Shown: positions 37,539-46,293 of the stretch, in pieces
How the letters are laid out: each line of letters starts with the position of its first letter
How positions within the stretch are numbered: the stretch's first letter is position 1
Assembly: GCF_039545095.1 (NCBI RefSeq)
Contig: NZ_BAABRS010000005.1
Span: 124,001-188,000 of the forward strand
Source of the DNA: Fodinibius salicampi
GTDB lineage: Bacteria; Bacteroidota; Rhodothermia; Balneolales; Balneolaceae
Reading direction: 5' to 3'
Length of the DNA: 64,000 nt
Position numbers and translations under genes: made by a program
Notes under the pieces: generated by a model
Databases searched by the model: none
What the model saw: the letters and a program-made list of their open reading frames with translations, nothing else
What the model was told of the DNA's origin: nothing

Positions 37539-38051
37539 TTAAATGCTTACTCTCACTCCAAGACCGAGGATTAATTGAGAAACATCATCCCGACCGATAA
37601 TATATTTTGCTTCGCCATACGTTCGCCCAAAACCCATATCGAGTTCTGCGCCAGCCCCTGCATTGATACCTAAATTTGTATCGGACTCTGTAAAAGAAGC
37701 AGCCCCGTCCGGATCATATTTAAAGCGATGATGCATAATATTTAATCCCGTCAATCCATACAGGCTAAAAATCTCTTCGTCCACCGCCATCAGATGACCA
37801 TTGATATTTCCTTCAATCTGATCAAACCTGCTTTGGGCATTCTTTTCAGGAACAGAATAGCCTACATCTGCTCCAACTCTAATTGGTAAATCTGGTAAGC
37901 TGTAATACAAACTTACATTAAAATTCACATTTTCAGATTTGCTCCCATAACCCACTCCACCGCCGGCTCTTATTTCCTGAGCTTCTACAGTAACAGTCCA
38001 TATAAATGCACTGCAAAGAAGTACGGTTAATAAACAACTTAGTTTTTTCAT
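37539..38051 (-). CDS. Secreted outer-membrane beta-barrel protein
   Basis: 170 residues with a signal peptide (MKKLSCLLTVLLCSAFIWTV, cleavage after VEA) and strand-rich mature sequence: IRAGGGVGYGS, FNVSLYYSLPDLPIRVGADVGYSV, LYGLTGLNIMHHRFKY, LGINAGAGAELDMGF and a C-terminal LILGLGVRVSI. The size fits an eight-stranded barrel. It is likely cotranscribed with the Yip1 gene downstream. Function unknown. Confidence 0.75.
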   Translation of the reverse strand: MKKLSCLLTVLLCSAFIWTVTVEAQEIRAGGGVGYGSKSENVNFNVSLYYSLPDLPIRVGADVGYSVPEKNAQSRFDQIEGNINGHLMAVDEEIFSLYGLTGLNIMHHRFKYDPDGAASFTESDTNLGINAGAGAELDMGFGRTYGEAKYIIGRDDVSQLILGLGVRVSI

Positions 38052-38248
38052 AATCCCATCTTTTTTATTGGTATTGTTCTGCGTCTCACTATTTTAATAC
38101 GAAAGGCAAGACTAATTTGGGTCAAAAATTTTTCCTGTTCAGACTATCTATTTATTATTCTGTGATGATTATTTTATCATAGCTTATATTTCCGTTTTTT
38201 ATATCATCCAGTAACTATGAGCATAATTTATAATTAACTCTCCATCTT

Positions 38249-38566
38249 ATGACAACCGAAGAGATTAACAAAGGAAGCCGATTAATAGAAAATCTGATGG
38301 GTAGCACCATTAAGGTTAACCAGGAAAATGTTAAGGATATCCCCCTAGCCTTTCTGGCTACAGAGGATATGAAGTTTCACCAGTCGTGGAAATGGTTGAT
38401 GCCTGTTGTTATTAAAGTTGAGGAAGAGCTCGGCTACCCGGTAACTATTGAGAATAAGCGGTGTGAGATACAAGCAGAAGGAGAAAAATTTGAGCATGAA
38501 GATGAGACCAAGATTCTCGCTGTCTGGCATGCAATCGTTCAATTTCTCGAATGGCGGGAAGAATAA
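38249..38566 (+). CDS. Small conserved-looking protein of unknown function
   Basis: 105 residues, cytoplasmic, charged, no membrane segment. It contains FHQSWKWLMPVVIKVEEELGYPVTIENKRCEIQ and ends WHAIVQFLEWREE. The pattern (a start helix with a short strand pair, then a helix) resembles short proteins found in Bacteroidota phages and mobile DNA, but no other phage gene is here. It lies 72 bases before the potassium channel gene on the same strand. The reading frame is convincing; I cannot assign a function. Confidence 0.55.
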   Translation: MTTEEINKGSRLIENLMGSTIKVNQENVKDIPLAFLATEDMKFHQSWKWLMPVVIKVEEELGYPVTIENKRCEIQAEGEKFEHEDETKILAVWHAIVQFLEWREE

Positions 38567-38638
38567 AAACAGATCATTTACATATAATTTCCGTTATACC
38601 AGTCCCAATGCCTCCAGCAGTCACTTATAATTTCTTTC

Positions 38639-40327
38639 ATGAAGTTTTTTACTTCACAACTAAGTTTTTTTCTTTCGAATCGTAGCACTACGGTAAACAT
38701 AAAAAGACTGTTTCGCTTCTTAACAGGTCTTGCACTCCTCATCCTTGCCTACAGCATTATATTTCACTTTATAATGCTGTATGAGGGACAAGCACACAGT
38801 TGGGTAACCGGTTTTTACTGGACCCTGACGGTAATGTCTACTCTTGGCTTCGGAGATATCACCTTTACAAGCGATCTGGGGCGCGTTTTTTCGGTTGTGG
38901 TTCTTCTTTCCGGCATGCTTTCTCTACTTATCTTACTCCCATTTACTTTTATTGAGTTCTTTTATGCCCCCTGGCTGGAAGCACAGTCTAAAGCAAGAGC
39001 CCCCCGCGAGCTTCCAGAAGACACCAGGGATCACATTATCATAACCCATTTCGATCCTATTTCTCAATCACTTATAGAAAAACTCGACTATTATAATTAT
39101 CAGTATGTTTTGTTGATTGATGAACTTACAAAAGCGTTGGAATACTATGACCAGGGATATCAGGTTGTTTTTGGAGAACTGGATGATCCCGAGACCTACC
39201 GAAAGTTAAGGGTGGAACAGGCTTCTATGGTCGTAACCCTGGGCAACGATATGGCTAACTCCAATATCAGCAATACCGTCCGCGAACTCGATGAGGATGT
39301 TATTATCGTAGCTACAGCGAACTCCGCTAATTCTCTGGATCTTCTTAAGCTGGCCGGAGCAAACCACGTTATACAGTTGGGACGCATGCTAGGCCGCTCG
39401 CTATCGCGAAGAACGATCGGACAGGATCGTCGGGTACATGTAATTGGCCGTTTTGAGGATTTAATAATTGCTGAGGCCACCGCTTATCAAACACCCATGG
39501 TAGGCCAAACCCTTAAAGAAAGTGGAATACGTGAACAATTGGGGATTAACATTGTGGGAATATGGGAGCGGGGTGAGTTCAAACCCGCTCGTACAGATTC
39601 AGTTATCAAAAAGGAAAGCGTCTTGGTAATTGCCGGAACGCTAGAACAACTGCGCACCTACGATGAGTATATGGCTATCTACCAGGCATCTGATAAGCCC
39701 GTTATCATTGTGGGGGCAGGCCGGGTAGGGCGCGGTACTGCGGAAGCATTTGAAGAGCGGGGAATGGATTATCGAATCATAGAAAAAAATCCTGATCGCA
39801 TAAAAGATAATGACAAATATATTTTAGGAAGCGCTGAAGATATAGAAACCCTCAAAAAGGCAGGCATTCAAGATGCTCCCTGTATCATTATTACCACGCA
39901 TGATGACAATGTAAACATTTACCTTACCATCTATGCCCGACAGTTACGTCCTAATATACAGATCATCAGTCGCTCTACCCTACAACGAAATGTATCTACC
40001 CTGCATCGTGCTGGTGCTGATTTTGTAATGTCATATGCTACGATGGGTGGCAATGCTATTTTTAATATTTTAGAGCGCAATGATGTGGTTATGATCGCAG
40101 AAGGTCTTAACGTCTTTTCCATTGAAACCCCTAATTCCCTTCAAGATAAGACCCTGAACTCCAGTAACATACGTGAAGAAACCGGATGTAATGTATTAGC
40201 TATTAAAAAAAATGGAACACAGGTGACGAATCCTTCCCCAGATTCTGTACTTACCGCAGATAGCGAGCTGGTCTTAATTGCCAACAGGGAGGCCGAAGAA
40301 GCTTTTATGAATAAGTACATGGATTAA
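38639..40327 (+). CDS. TrkA-N potassium channel protein (two RCK-type domains)
   Basis: 562 residues. Two membrane helices flank a pore loop with the selectivity filter TLGFGD (68-73, variant of TVGYGD). Two regulatory RCK/TrkA-N units follow: the first from about 128 (IIITHFDPISQSLIEKL) and the second from about 356 (PVIIVGAGRVGRGTAEAFE), each with a TrkA-C-like piece (QTPMVGQTLKESGIRE; NSLQDKTLNSSNIREET). It should be an inner-membrane K+ channel gated by nucleotides or ions. The filter change (V to L, Y to F) is worth noting. Confidence 0.88.
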   Translation: MKFFTSQLSFFLSNRSTTVNIKRLFRFLTGLALLILAYSIIFHFIMLYEGQAHSWVTGFYWTLTVMSTLGFGDITFTSDLGRVFSVVVLLSGMLSLLILLPFTFIEFFYAPWLEAQSKARAPRELPEDTRDHIIITHFDPISQSLIEKLDYYNYQYVLLIDELTKALEYYDQGYQVVFGELDDPETYRKLRVEQASMVVTLGNDMANSNISNTVRELDEDVIIVATANSANSLDLLKLAGANHVIQLGRMLGRSLSRRTIGQDRRVHVIGRFEDLIIAEATAYQTPMVGQTLKESGIREQLGINIVGIWERGEFKPARTDSVIKKESVLVIAGTLEQLRTYDEYMAIYQASDKPVIIVGAGRVGRGTAEAFEERGMDYRIIEKNPDRIKDNDKYILGSAEDIETLKKAGIQDAPCIIITTHDDNVNIYLTIYARQLRPNIQIISRSTLQRNVSTLHRAGADFVMSYATMGGNAIFNILERNDVVMIAEGLNVFSIETPNSLQDKTLNSSNIREETGCNVLAIKKNGTQVTNPSPDSVLTADSELVLIANREAEEAFMNKYMD

Positions 40328-40755
40328 CAATTCCCTCTCCCATAATTTGTTTCGACCTATTCTACCTTGACCGGACCAAGCGTTTCTATCTCCCCTCACC
40401 CTATCACATTTTAATCCTAATATCCGATATTACCTGACCGGCCATTCAGGCAGCTGTTGCAACTATAAATAGTATATAGTATCTATTACAAAATAGACAA
40501 TATTATATATTATAATTTTATAACCATTATTACTTAGTTTTATCTATTTGCATACTTTTTAATTAATATCTGGCTGAGTTGTAACCTTCTCTTATAGAAT
40601 AATAATCAGCACTTGTGGTTAAATTTTCTCCTCTAAAACTCTTATTTTACAAATTCCTCTAATGTACAGCTTGATTAACCATACATTGCTGTATATGCCA
40701 CCTTATAAATATTTTAGCTTATTAAGTGCAATAAAATCAATCACTTACCCTACTT
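40328..40755. other. AT-rich intergenic region before mnmG, nothing assigned
   Basis: A 428-bp gap, very AT-rich in its middle (40470-40560). I see no ORF, tRNA, clear terminator or DnaA box cluster. It probably holds the mnmG promoter, but I cannot place it with confidence. Confidence 0.4.
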
Positions 40756-42645
40756 ATGAAGTCTCTTTACCCTACCTATGATGTTATTGTAGTCGGTGCC
40801 GGCCATGCTGGCAGTGAAGCTGCTGGTGCGGCAGCTGAGATAGGTGCGAAGACCCTACTCATTACTATGAATCTGGATGCCATCGCGAAGATGTCTTGCA
40901 ACCCGGCTATTGGAGGTATTGCAAAAGGGCAGTTAGTTCGTGAAATAGATGCCCTTGGAGGGCTTACGGGTATTGTCGCTGATAAGTCGGCTGTTCAGTT
41001 TCGGATGCTAAATACCAGCAAGGGACCTGCTATGTGGAGCCCCCGATGCCAAAGTGACCGAGCCCTCTATAGCAAGACTATGCGTGAAGAACTGGAAAAA
41101 AAGGATAACCTCTATTTCCGTCAGGATAACGTTGTTGATGTCCTTACTACGAATGACGGCAAACGGGTGACCGGTGTAAAAACCTCAACCGGGCAATCCT
41201 TTGAGGCCCAATCAGTTATACTAACAACGGGTACTTTTGGCAATGGCCTTATTCACATTGGGGAAACTAATTTTGGCGGGGGACGATCTGGTGAGCGGGC
41301 CTCTGTAGGTATTTCCGGAGCTCTTGAGGATCTCGGTTTTGAAGTGGGAAGGCTCAAGACCGGAACACCGCCCCGCATTGACGGTCGTTCTATTAACCTT
41401 GACAAGCTTGAGATACAATATGGTGATGAAGATCCAGCCCCCTTCTCCTTTTTGACGGACTCCCTTCCTTTTCAGGAAGAACAGCTTACCTGCTGGATGG
41501 GCGACACTAATGAAGAAGTTCATGATGTATTACGCTCTGGTTTTGACCGAAGCCCTATGTTTAATGGGACCATTGAATCCACAGGTCCACGCTACTGCCC
41601 AAGTATTGAAGATAAAATTAATCGTTTCTCCGAAAAAGACGGTCATCAACTTTTCCTGGAACCCGAGGGATGGAATACCTATGAGATGTATTTGAATGGA
41701 TTTTCCACCTCCTTACCTGAAGATGTACAATACAAGGCACTTCGAACAATACCGGGTTTCGAAGAGGCCGTAATGCTCCGCCCCGGCTATGCTATTGAGT
41801 ATGATTATTTCCCACCCTACCAGATAAGGCGAAGCATGGAGACCAAAATTACTGAAGGACTCTTCTTTGCGGGACAAATTAACGGAACTACTGGATATGA
41901 GGAAGCCGCTTGCCAGGGATTGATGGCTGGTATTAACGCTGCACGAAAAGTTCAGGGAGATGAAGAGTTTATTCTTAAGCGATCCGAAGCATATATAGGC
42001 GTTCTTATCGATGACCTTATTACTAAAGGTACCGAAGAGCCATACCGGATGTTTACCTCCCGTGCAGAACACAGAATTCTACTCCGCCAGGATAATGCGG
42101 ATCTTCGACTTACAGAACTGGGCCATAAAATTGGGCTTGCTTCTGAAGAGCGCTTCGAGCGATACAAAACAAAAAACGAAGCTATTAATAAGGTTCATGA
42201 CCTCATAGCCGATTACACAGTCTACCCAGAAAAAATGGACCCCATGCTCGAAGAGCAAGGCACCAGCACCTTATCTCAGCCCGTAAAAGCCAAGACACTT
42301 ATCCCTCGTCCGCAACTCTCCATTTATAATCTTTTGGAAGCAGACGATGAGCTTAATCAAAAGGTTGAGGCTATTACAACCGATGAAGACGTCCTCGACC
42401 AGGTAGAAATACAGATCAAATACGCCGGATATATAGAAAAAGAGTTTGAAATGGTGGAAGAAATGCGCAAGCAGGAAGATACGCTTATCCCAGACTCTTT
42501 AAACTATAATAAAATAAACAGCCTTTCGGCCGAGGGAAAAGAAAAAATGGAGCGTATCAAGCCCGAAACGCTGGGACAAGCCAGTCGAATAAGCGGCGTT
42601 TCACCCAGTGACATTTCCGTATTAATGGTCTACCTGAATAATTAA
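40756..42645 (+). CDS. mnmG: tRNA uridine-5-carboxymethylaminomethyl modification enzyme (FAD)
   Basis: Partner of MnmE in cmnm5U34 synthesis. 629 residues, normal length. The FAD-binding motif GAGHAGSEAA is at 14-23, with CNPAIGGIAKGQLVREIDALGG (about 49-70), the catalytic cysteine in CPSIEDK (family Cys277 equivalent), GQINGTTGYEEAACQG, and the C-terminal helical domain ending ASRISGVSPSDISVLMVYL. rsmG follows 11 bases later, the classic mnmG-rsmG pair usually found near the chromosome origin. Confidence 0.97.
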   Translation: MKSLYPTYDVIVVGAGHAGSEAAGAAAEIGAKTLLITMNLDAIAKMSCNPAIGGIAKGQLVREIDALGGLTGIVADKSAVQFRMLNTSKGPAMWSPRCQSDRALYSKTMREELEKKDNLYFRQDNVVDVLTTNDGKRVTGVKTSTGQSFEAQSVILTTGTFGNGLIHIGETNFGGGRSGERASVGISGALEDLGFEVGRLKTGTPPRIDGRSINLDKLEIQYGDEDPAPFSFLTDSLPFQEEQLTCWMGDTNEEVHDVLRSGFDRSPMFNGTIESTGPRYCPSIEDKINRFSEKDGHQLFLEPEGWNTYEMYLNGFSTSLPEDVQYKALRTIPGFEEAVMLRPGYAIEYDYFPPYQIRRSMETKITEGLFFAGQINGTTGYEEAACQGLMAGINAARKVQGDEEFILKRSEAYIGVLIDDLITKGTEEPYRMFTSRAEHRILLRQDNADLRLTELGHKIGLASEERFERYKTKNEAINKVHDLIADYTVYPEKMDPMLEEQGTSTLSQPVKAKTLIPRPQLSIYNLLEADDELNQKVEAITTDEDVLDQVEIQIKYAGYIEKEFEMVEEMRKQEDTLIPDSLNYNKINSLSAEGKEKMERIKPETLGQASRISGVSPSDISVLMVYLNN

Positions 42646-42648
42646 TAA

Positions 42649-42664
42649 CGTTTCACGTGAAACA
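42649..42664. promoter_or_regulatory. parS-like site 1, over the rsmG start codon
   Basis: CGTTTCACGTGAAACA matches the parS consensus TGTTTCACGTGAAACA at 15 of 16 bases; only the first differs. The central CACGTG contains the GTG start codon of rsmG (42657-42659). ParB bound here could also affect rsmG translation or transcription. Confidence 0.8.
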
Positions 42665-43286
42665 CTCTACAAAAAAACTGAATGTTTCACGTGAAACATT
42701 CAGCAATACCGATCAGCTATTAGAAAAGTACAAGCCAAAGATAGAAACCTATATAGATCGTCTTTTTTGGTGGAACAAGCGTATAAACCTTGTAAGTCGC
42801 GATGTTTCACGTGAAACAATACTTGAACATATTCGCCATTCCTTACTATTAGCTCAGTTTGAGTCATTTACCGAAAGCCAAATAATTGTCGATGCCGGTA
42901 CCGGTGGTGGGCTTCCAGGCCTTCCCCTTGCAATCACTCATCCCGAAAAAAGATTTATTCTTAATGATATTGTATCTAAAAAATGCATGGTTCTTAAGCA
43001 AATAGCCCGAAAACTAGCAATTAATAACACTGAGACTATTGATGTAACAATAAAAAATGTGCAGGTGCAAGACCCCTTTCTTCTGATATCTAAGCATGCA
43101 TTTAAAATTAATGACCTATACAAAATGACCGCCCATCTCCCTTGGTCTACTATGATCCTTTATAAAGGAGGAAACTTTAAATCAGAATTAGAGGGTATAG
43201 AAGAACCCCTTGACATTCAATCTATTGAGTTATCACCGGGCGGAGATTTCTATAGTGGAAAGGCGCTGATTATAATCAACAGGTAA
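42657..43286 (+). CDS. rsmG: 16S rRNA (guanine527-N7)-methyltransferase
   Basis: Methylates G527 of 16S rRNA using SAM. 209 residues from a GTG start; no upstream in-frame ATG or better alternative is visible. The SAM motif is DAGTGGGLPGLPLAI (about 81-95), followed by a C-terminal Rossmann domain. WWNKRINLVSRD is the N-terminal RsmG block. The peptide VSRET occurs twice (residues about 10-14 and 50-54) because two parS sites are embedded in the coding sequence. Transcribed with mnmG. No ParA or ParB gene follows, unlike in many bacteria. Confidence 0.93.
   Translation: MKHSTKKLNVSRETFSNTDQLLEKYKPKIETYIDRLFWWNKRINLVSRDVSRETILEHIRHSLLLAQFESFTESQIIVDAGTGGGLPGLPLAITHPEKRFILNDIVSKKCMVLKQIARKLAINNTETIDVTIKNVQVQDPFLLISKHAFKINDLYKMTAHLPWSTMILYKGGNFKSELEGIEEPLDIQSIELSPGGDFYSGKALIIINR
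42678..42703. promoter_or_regulatory. parS site 2, core of a 26-bp perfect palindrome inside rsmG
   Basis: Perfect consensus TGTTTCACGTGAAACA at 42683-42698. The palindrome extends to 26 bp with CTGAA / TTCAG arms. It encodes the first VSRET of RsmG. Confidence 0.9.
42803..42818. promoter_or_regulatory. parS site 3 inside rsmG
   Basis: Perfect consensus TGTTTCACGTGAAACA, 120 bp after site 2. It encodes the second VSRET of RsmG. The distance is a whole number of codons (40), so sites 2 and 3 lie in the same reading frame. Confidence 0.9.
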
Positions 43287-43377
43287 TTAAACTTACCAAG
43301 CCCGCCTTCCTGACTGTAACTATTATTTATTTCGTTTATATTGGGCAGTCAATATTACTGCAAATACAAGCCCATTT

Positions 43378-44325
43378 ATGAACAGTACAGAGCGCCGGAT
43401 GAAGCTCATTCTTATGCTTCAACAATCCAATAAGAGAATTACGGTAAATGATATAGCTGAAAAATTTGACGTAAGTCGCCGGACCGTTTTTCGAGATTTT
43501 AACGCTCTTTCAGAAATGAATGTCCCTATAACCTGGGATGAATACAATGGGTATGGCATCATGAGGGGATACAAGATCCCTCCCCTCATGTTCACCTCTA
43601 AAGAGCTGGCCACAATAATGGTCGGACTCAATTTTGTCAAATCACAGGTGGATAAAACTTTGATTAAAGATGCAAAAGGAGTAGAGTTAAAAATAAAAGA
43701 AGTACTCCCTGAAGAACTACTTACTTTCATGGAGTCGCTGGGTGAACGGACCGTTGTGGACCCCTATTTAAATTTTGGTCCCGAAAAAATGGAAGGGGGC
43801 GACTGGTATGTTATAAGTAATGCCATTTCCGAAAACCAATCCATCAAATTTAACTACCGCTCTAAATCTGACGAAAAGACTAGCAGTAGAAAAATTGATC
43901 CCTATCTCATCGTTTTTTTCCGCGATCACTGGAATGTGATCGGACACTCTCACAAAAGAGACGCTGTTCGGAACTTTGTACTTGATCGGATGTCAGATAT
44001 ACAAATTTTGGACGAAAACTTCGTTCCTCACGGTAAGATCGACGTAGAAGGTCTTATTTTTCGATCTGAGAGCACTTCCCATCGAATAGAGGTATATGTA
44101 CACGAAACCGACGAAAAGCGCTTTAAAGCAAATCTACCGGCTAAAATAATTAAGGAAAAGAAAGAAAAACCTAATTTTATTCGGATAGGGTTTTTCTTTG
44201 ATAATATCAATTTTATAAACAAATGGCTGTTGCAGTTTTCAGAAAATATTAAAATAGTTAAACCAGATATTCTAATAGAAAAAAGGAAAAAACTATTAGA
44301 AAAAATGATAGAAAATATAAATTAA
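43378..44325 (+). CDS. WYL-domain transcription regulator
   Basis: 315 residues. The N-terminal winged HTH (about 1-60) has KRITVNDIAEKFDVSRRTVFRD, the YafY/DeoR-like form. A WYL domain follows (about 140-210), with KIDPYLIVFFRDHWNVIGHSHK in the WYL position, and a C-terminal extension (WCX-like) with a basic tail. WYL proteins sense ligands or single-stranded DNA. Lactate dehydrogenase starts 6 bases after its stop, which strongly suggests cotranscription. The C-terminal third is AT-rich and lysine-rich compared with neighbours. Confidence 0.85.
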   Translation: MNSTERRMKLILMLQQSNKRITVNDIAEKFDVSRRTVFRDFNALSEMNVPITWDEYNGYGIMRGYKIPPLMFTSKELATIMVGLNFVKSQVDKTLIKDAKGVELKIKEVLPEELLTFMESLGERTVVDPYLNFGPEKMEGGDWYVISNAISENQSIKFNYRSKSDEKTSSRKIDPYLIVFFRDHWNVIGHSHKRDAVRNFVLDRMSDIQILDENFVPHGKIDVEGLIFRSESTSHRIEVYVHETDEKRFKANLPAKIIKEKKEKPNFIRIGFFFDNINFINKWLLQFSENIKIVKPDILIEKRKKLLEKMIENIN

Positions 44326-44331
44326 ATTATT

Positions 44332-45276
44332 ATGATACAGAAAAGATCTGTTGCTATAATAGGAACCGGCAACGTTGGAGTAGCTGCTGCCTATGCCCTC
44401 TTCAATCAGCGCATTGCTAGCGAAATCATCTTAGTTGATTTAAATCGAGAGCGAGCTGAAGGAGAAGCTATGGATCTGATGCATGGTCAACTTCTTGTTG
44501 GAAACGTTAAGGTTCGTGCAGGAAGCTACGAAGATTTAAAAGATACCCAGGTAGTGGTTGTCACTGCGGGGGTAGGACAAAAATCTCCTGATGAATCACG
44601 CCTTGAATTATTGAACAGGAATGCCGCGGTATATAATGATATTATTTCAAAATTGGATGAGTATGCTCCAAATGCTATACTCATTATTGCCACCAACCCG
44701 GTAGACATCCTCACCTATGTCTCCCAAAAATTAAGTGCTCGTGAACCACAGCGTATCATCGGAACCGGTACGCTTCTAGATACCGCCCGGTTTCGTGCCT
44801 TACTTGGACGTTATTATGATGTAGATCCACGTTCAGTACATGCCTATATATTAGGAGAACATGGTGACTCAGAAGTGCCCATCTGGAGTCAGGCCAATAT
44901 TGGGGGCCAGCCTATTCAGCATAATACGGTTCTGGGAAAACCCTATAACAAAGAGGCGCTGGATAAGCTTTTTGAGGAATCTAAAAATGCCGCGTATGAA
45001 ATAATAAAACGTAAAGGTTTTACCAACTCAGCCATTGGCGTAGTTATTGCACGAATTGTAGAAGGAATCCTAGAGGATGAGAAAAGCGTAATCCCCGTAA
45101 GTGCCTATTGGGATGGCGCTTACGGAATTAATGATGTCTGCATGAGTCTTCAGAGTGTAGTTGGAATTGAGGGTGTCAAACATCGCGTGCTCCCCGACCT
45201 TGACCAGGAAGAAATACAGGGATTGCGCCAATCGGCAGAGATATTGCAAAGCAGTTTGAAGAAAATCGATATTTAA
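44332..45276 (+). CDS. ldh: L-lactate dehydrogenase
   Basis: 314 residues, NAD-dependent LDH/MDH fold. The nucleotide motif GTGNVG is at 11-16. The substrate-specificity residue in AGVGQKSPDESR is Gln83, which marks lactate rather than malate (Arg there in MDH). The active-site Arg90, the DTAR pair (Asp150, Arg153) and His177 in GEHGDSEVP are all present. It interconverts pyruvate and lactate in the cytoplasm. It begins 6 bases after the WYL regulator stop. Confidence 0.9.
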   Translation: MIQKRSVAIIGTGNVGVAAAYALFNQRIASEIILVDLNRERAEGEAMDLMHGQLLVGNVKVRAGSYEDLKDTQVVVVTAGVGQKSPDESRLELLNRNAAVYNDIISKLDEYAPNAILIIATNPVDILTYVSQKLSAREPQRIIGTGTLLDTARFRALLGRYYDVDPRSVHAYILGEHGDSEVPIWSQANIGGQPIQHNTVLGKPYNKEALDKLFEESKNAAYEIIKRKGFTNSAIGVVIARIVEGILEDEKSVIPVSAYWDGAYGINDVCMSLQSVVGIEGVKHRVLPDLDQEEIQGLRQSAEILQSSLKKIDI

Positions 45277-45315
45277 AAAACCAAGATACTACCTGATTAA
45301 TAGTAATATTATATA

Positions 45316-46191
45316 ATGATACTATGTAAATTTTTTCCCATCATATCAAAATTTTGCTACATAGGTACGTGCATTCTCATTTTATCAGCCTGCACCCCCG
45401 CTGACAGCTCATCTCAGAATAACACAGATAATGTACCCCCTTCACCTGATCAAAAGTTTGTTTGGGAATTATCCTGGACAGATGAATTTGAGTATGAGGG
45501 CCTTCCGGATTCCACAAAATGGAGTTATGAAAACGGATATATCCGAAACAATGAGTTACAGTATTACACCAAAAGACGAAGCAAAAATGCACGTGTGGAA
45601 AAGGGAACCCTAATAATTGAATCCAGGAATGATAATTATAACGGACATTCCTATACCTCTGCCAGCCTGCATACCCGGAATAAAGCTGAGTGGCAATATG
45701 CTAAAATAGAGGTCCGGGCAAAATTGCCAAGCGGTCGCGGCATGTGGCCCGCGATATGGATGCTTGGCACAAATATCGAGAATGTGGGATGGCCCGCATG
45801 CGGAGAGATCGATATCATGGAAAACGTGGGATTTGATCCCTATATAGTGCATGCCAATATCCATACCGAGGCATACAATCATACGAAAGGGACAAATAAG
45901 GGAAACCACATGACTGTAGACGCTCCGTATGAAAAGTTTCATACTTATACTGTGGAATGGCTGCCGCAAAAAATATCATTCTATATTGATGGCAATCAAT
46001 ACTTTACATTCAATAAAGAATCGTCGGATCCCGATGTATGGCCATTCGATCAACCCTTTTATCTTATTATAAATGCTGCAATCGGGGGTGCCTGGGGCGG
46101 GACAGAAGGGGTTGCCGACAGTATATTTCCGCAAAAATATTATGTGGATTATGTGCGGGTTTATAAACCGACATGGAAACAAGAAGAATAG
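45316..46191 (+). CDS. Glycoside hydrolase family 16 lipoprotein (beta-glucanase-like)
   Basis: 291 residues with a lipobox ending in Cys26 (LILSAC), so it is anchored to the envelope. The GH16 catalytic motif GEIDIMEN places the nucleophile and acid/base at Glu164 and Glu169 with Asp166 between. WYxxxNGY-like ENGYIRNNELQYYT, SGRGMWPAIWML and PFYLIINAAIGGAWGG are typical of laminarinases. It should cut beta-1,3 or mixed-linked glucans. No SusC/SusD or other sugar genes are adjacent, so it is not part of a local utilisation locus. Confidence 0.92.
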   Translation: MILCKFFPIISKFCYIGTCILILSACTPADSSSQNNTDNVPPSPDQKFVWELSWTDEFEYEGLPDSTKWSYENGYIRNNELQYYTKRRSKNARVEKGTLIIESRNDNYNGHSYTSASLHTRNKAEWQYAKIEVRAKLPSGRGMWPAIWMLGTNIENVGWPACGEIDIMENVGFDPYIVHANIHTEAYNHTKGTNKGNHMTVDAPYEKFHTYTVEWLPQKISFYIDGNQYFTFNKESSDPDVWPFDQPFYLIINAAIGGAWGGTEGVADSIFPQKYYVDYVRVYKPTWKQEE

Positions 46192-46225
46192 CTTTCCGCT
46201 TAACCACTACATTTTCAATAAATGA

Positions 46226-46254
46226 AAAAGGCTCCCTGGATTAGGGAGCCTTTT
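46226..46254. terminator. Bidirectional rho-independent terminator
   Basis: AAAAGGCTCCCT (46226-46237) pairs perfectly with AGGGAGCCTTTT (46243-46254) around a 5-base loop, with A and T tracts on both sides. It ends both the GH16 gene and the opposing gyrA. Confidence 0.93.
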
Positions 46255-46293
46255 GTATTCTTTGAAGAATATTACTATTAGATTGTGGTACTT

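Noticed and set aside
38249-38566. Prophage remnant around the small unknown gene
   Set aside because: Only one gene has a vague phage-like look; neighbours are ordinary chromosomal membrane proteins, with no integrase or attachment site.
42649-42818. CACGTG palindromes as operator sites for a local repressor
   Set aside because: The full 16-base consensus, three copies and the mnmG-rsmG context match parS far better.
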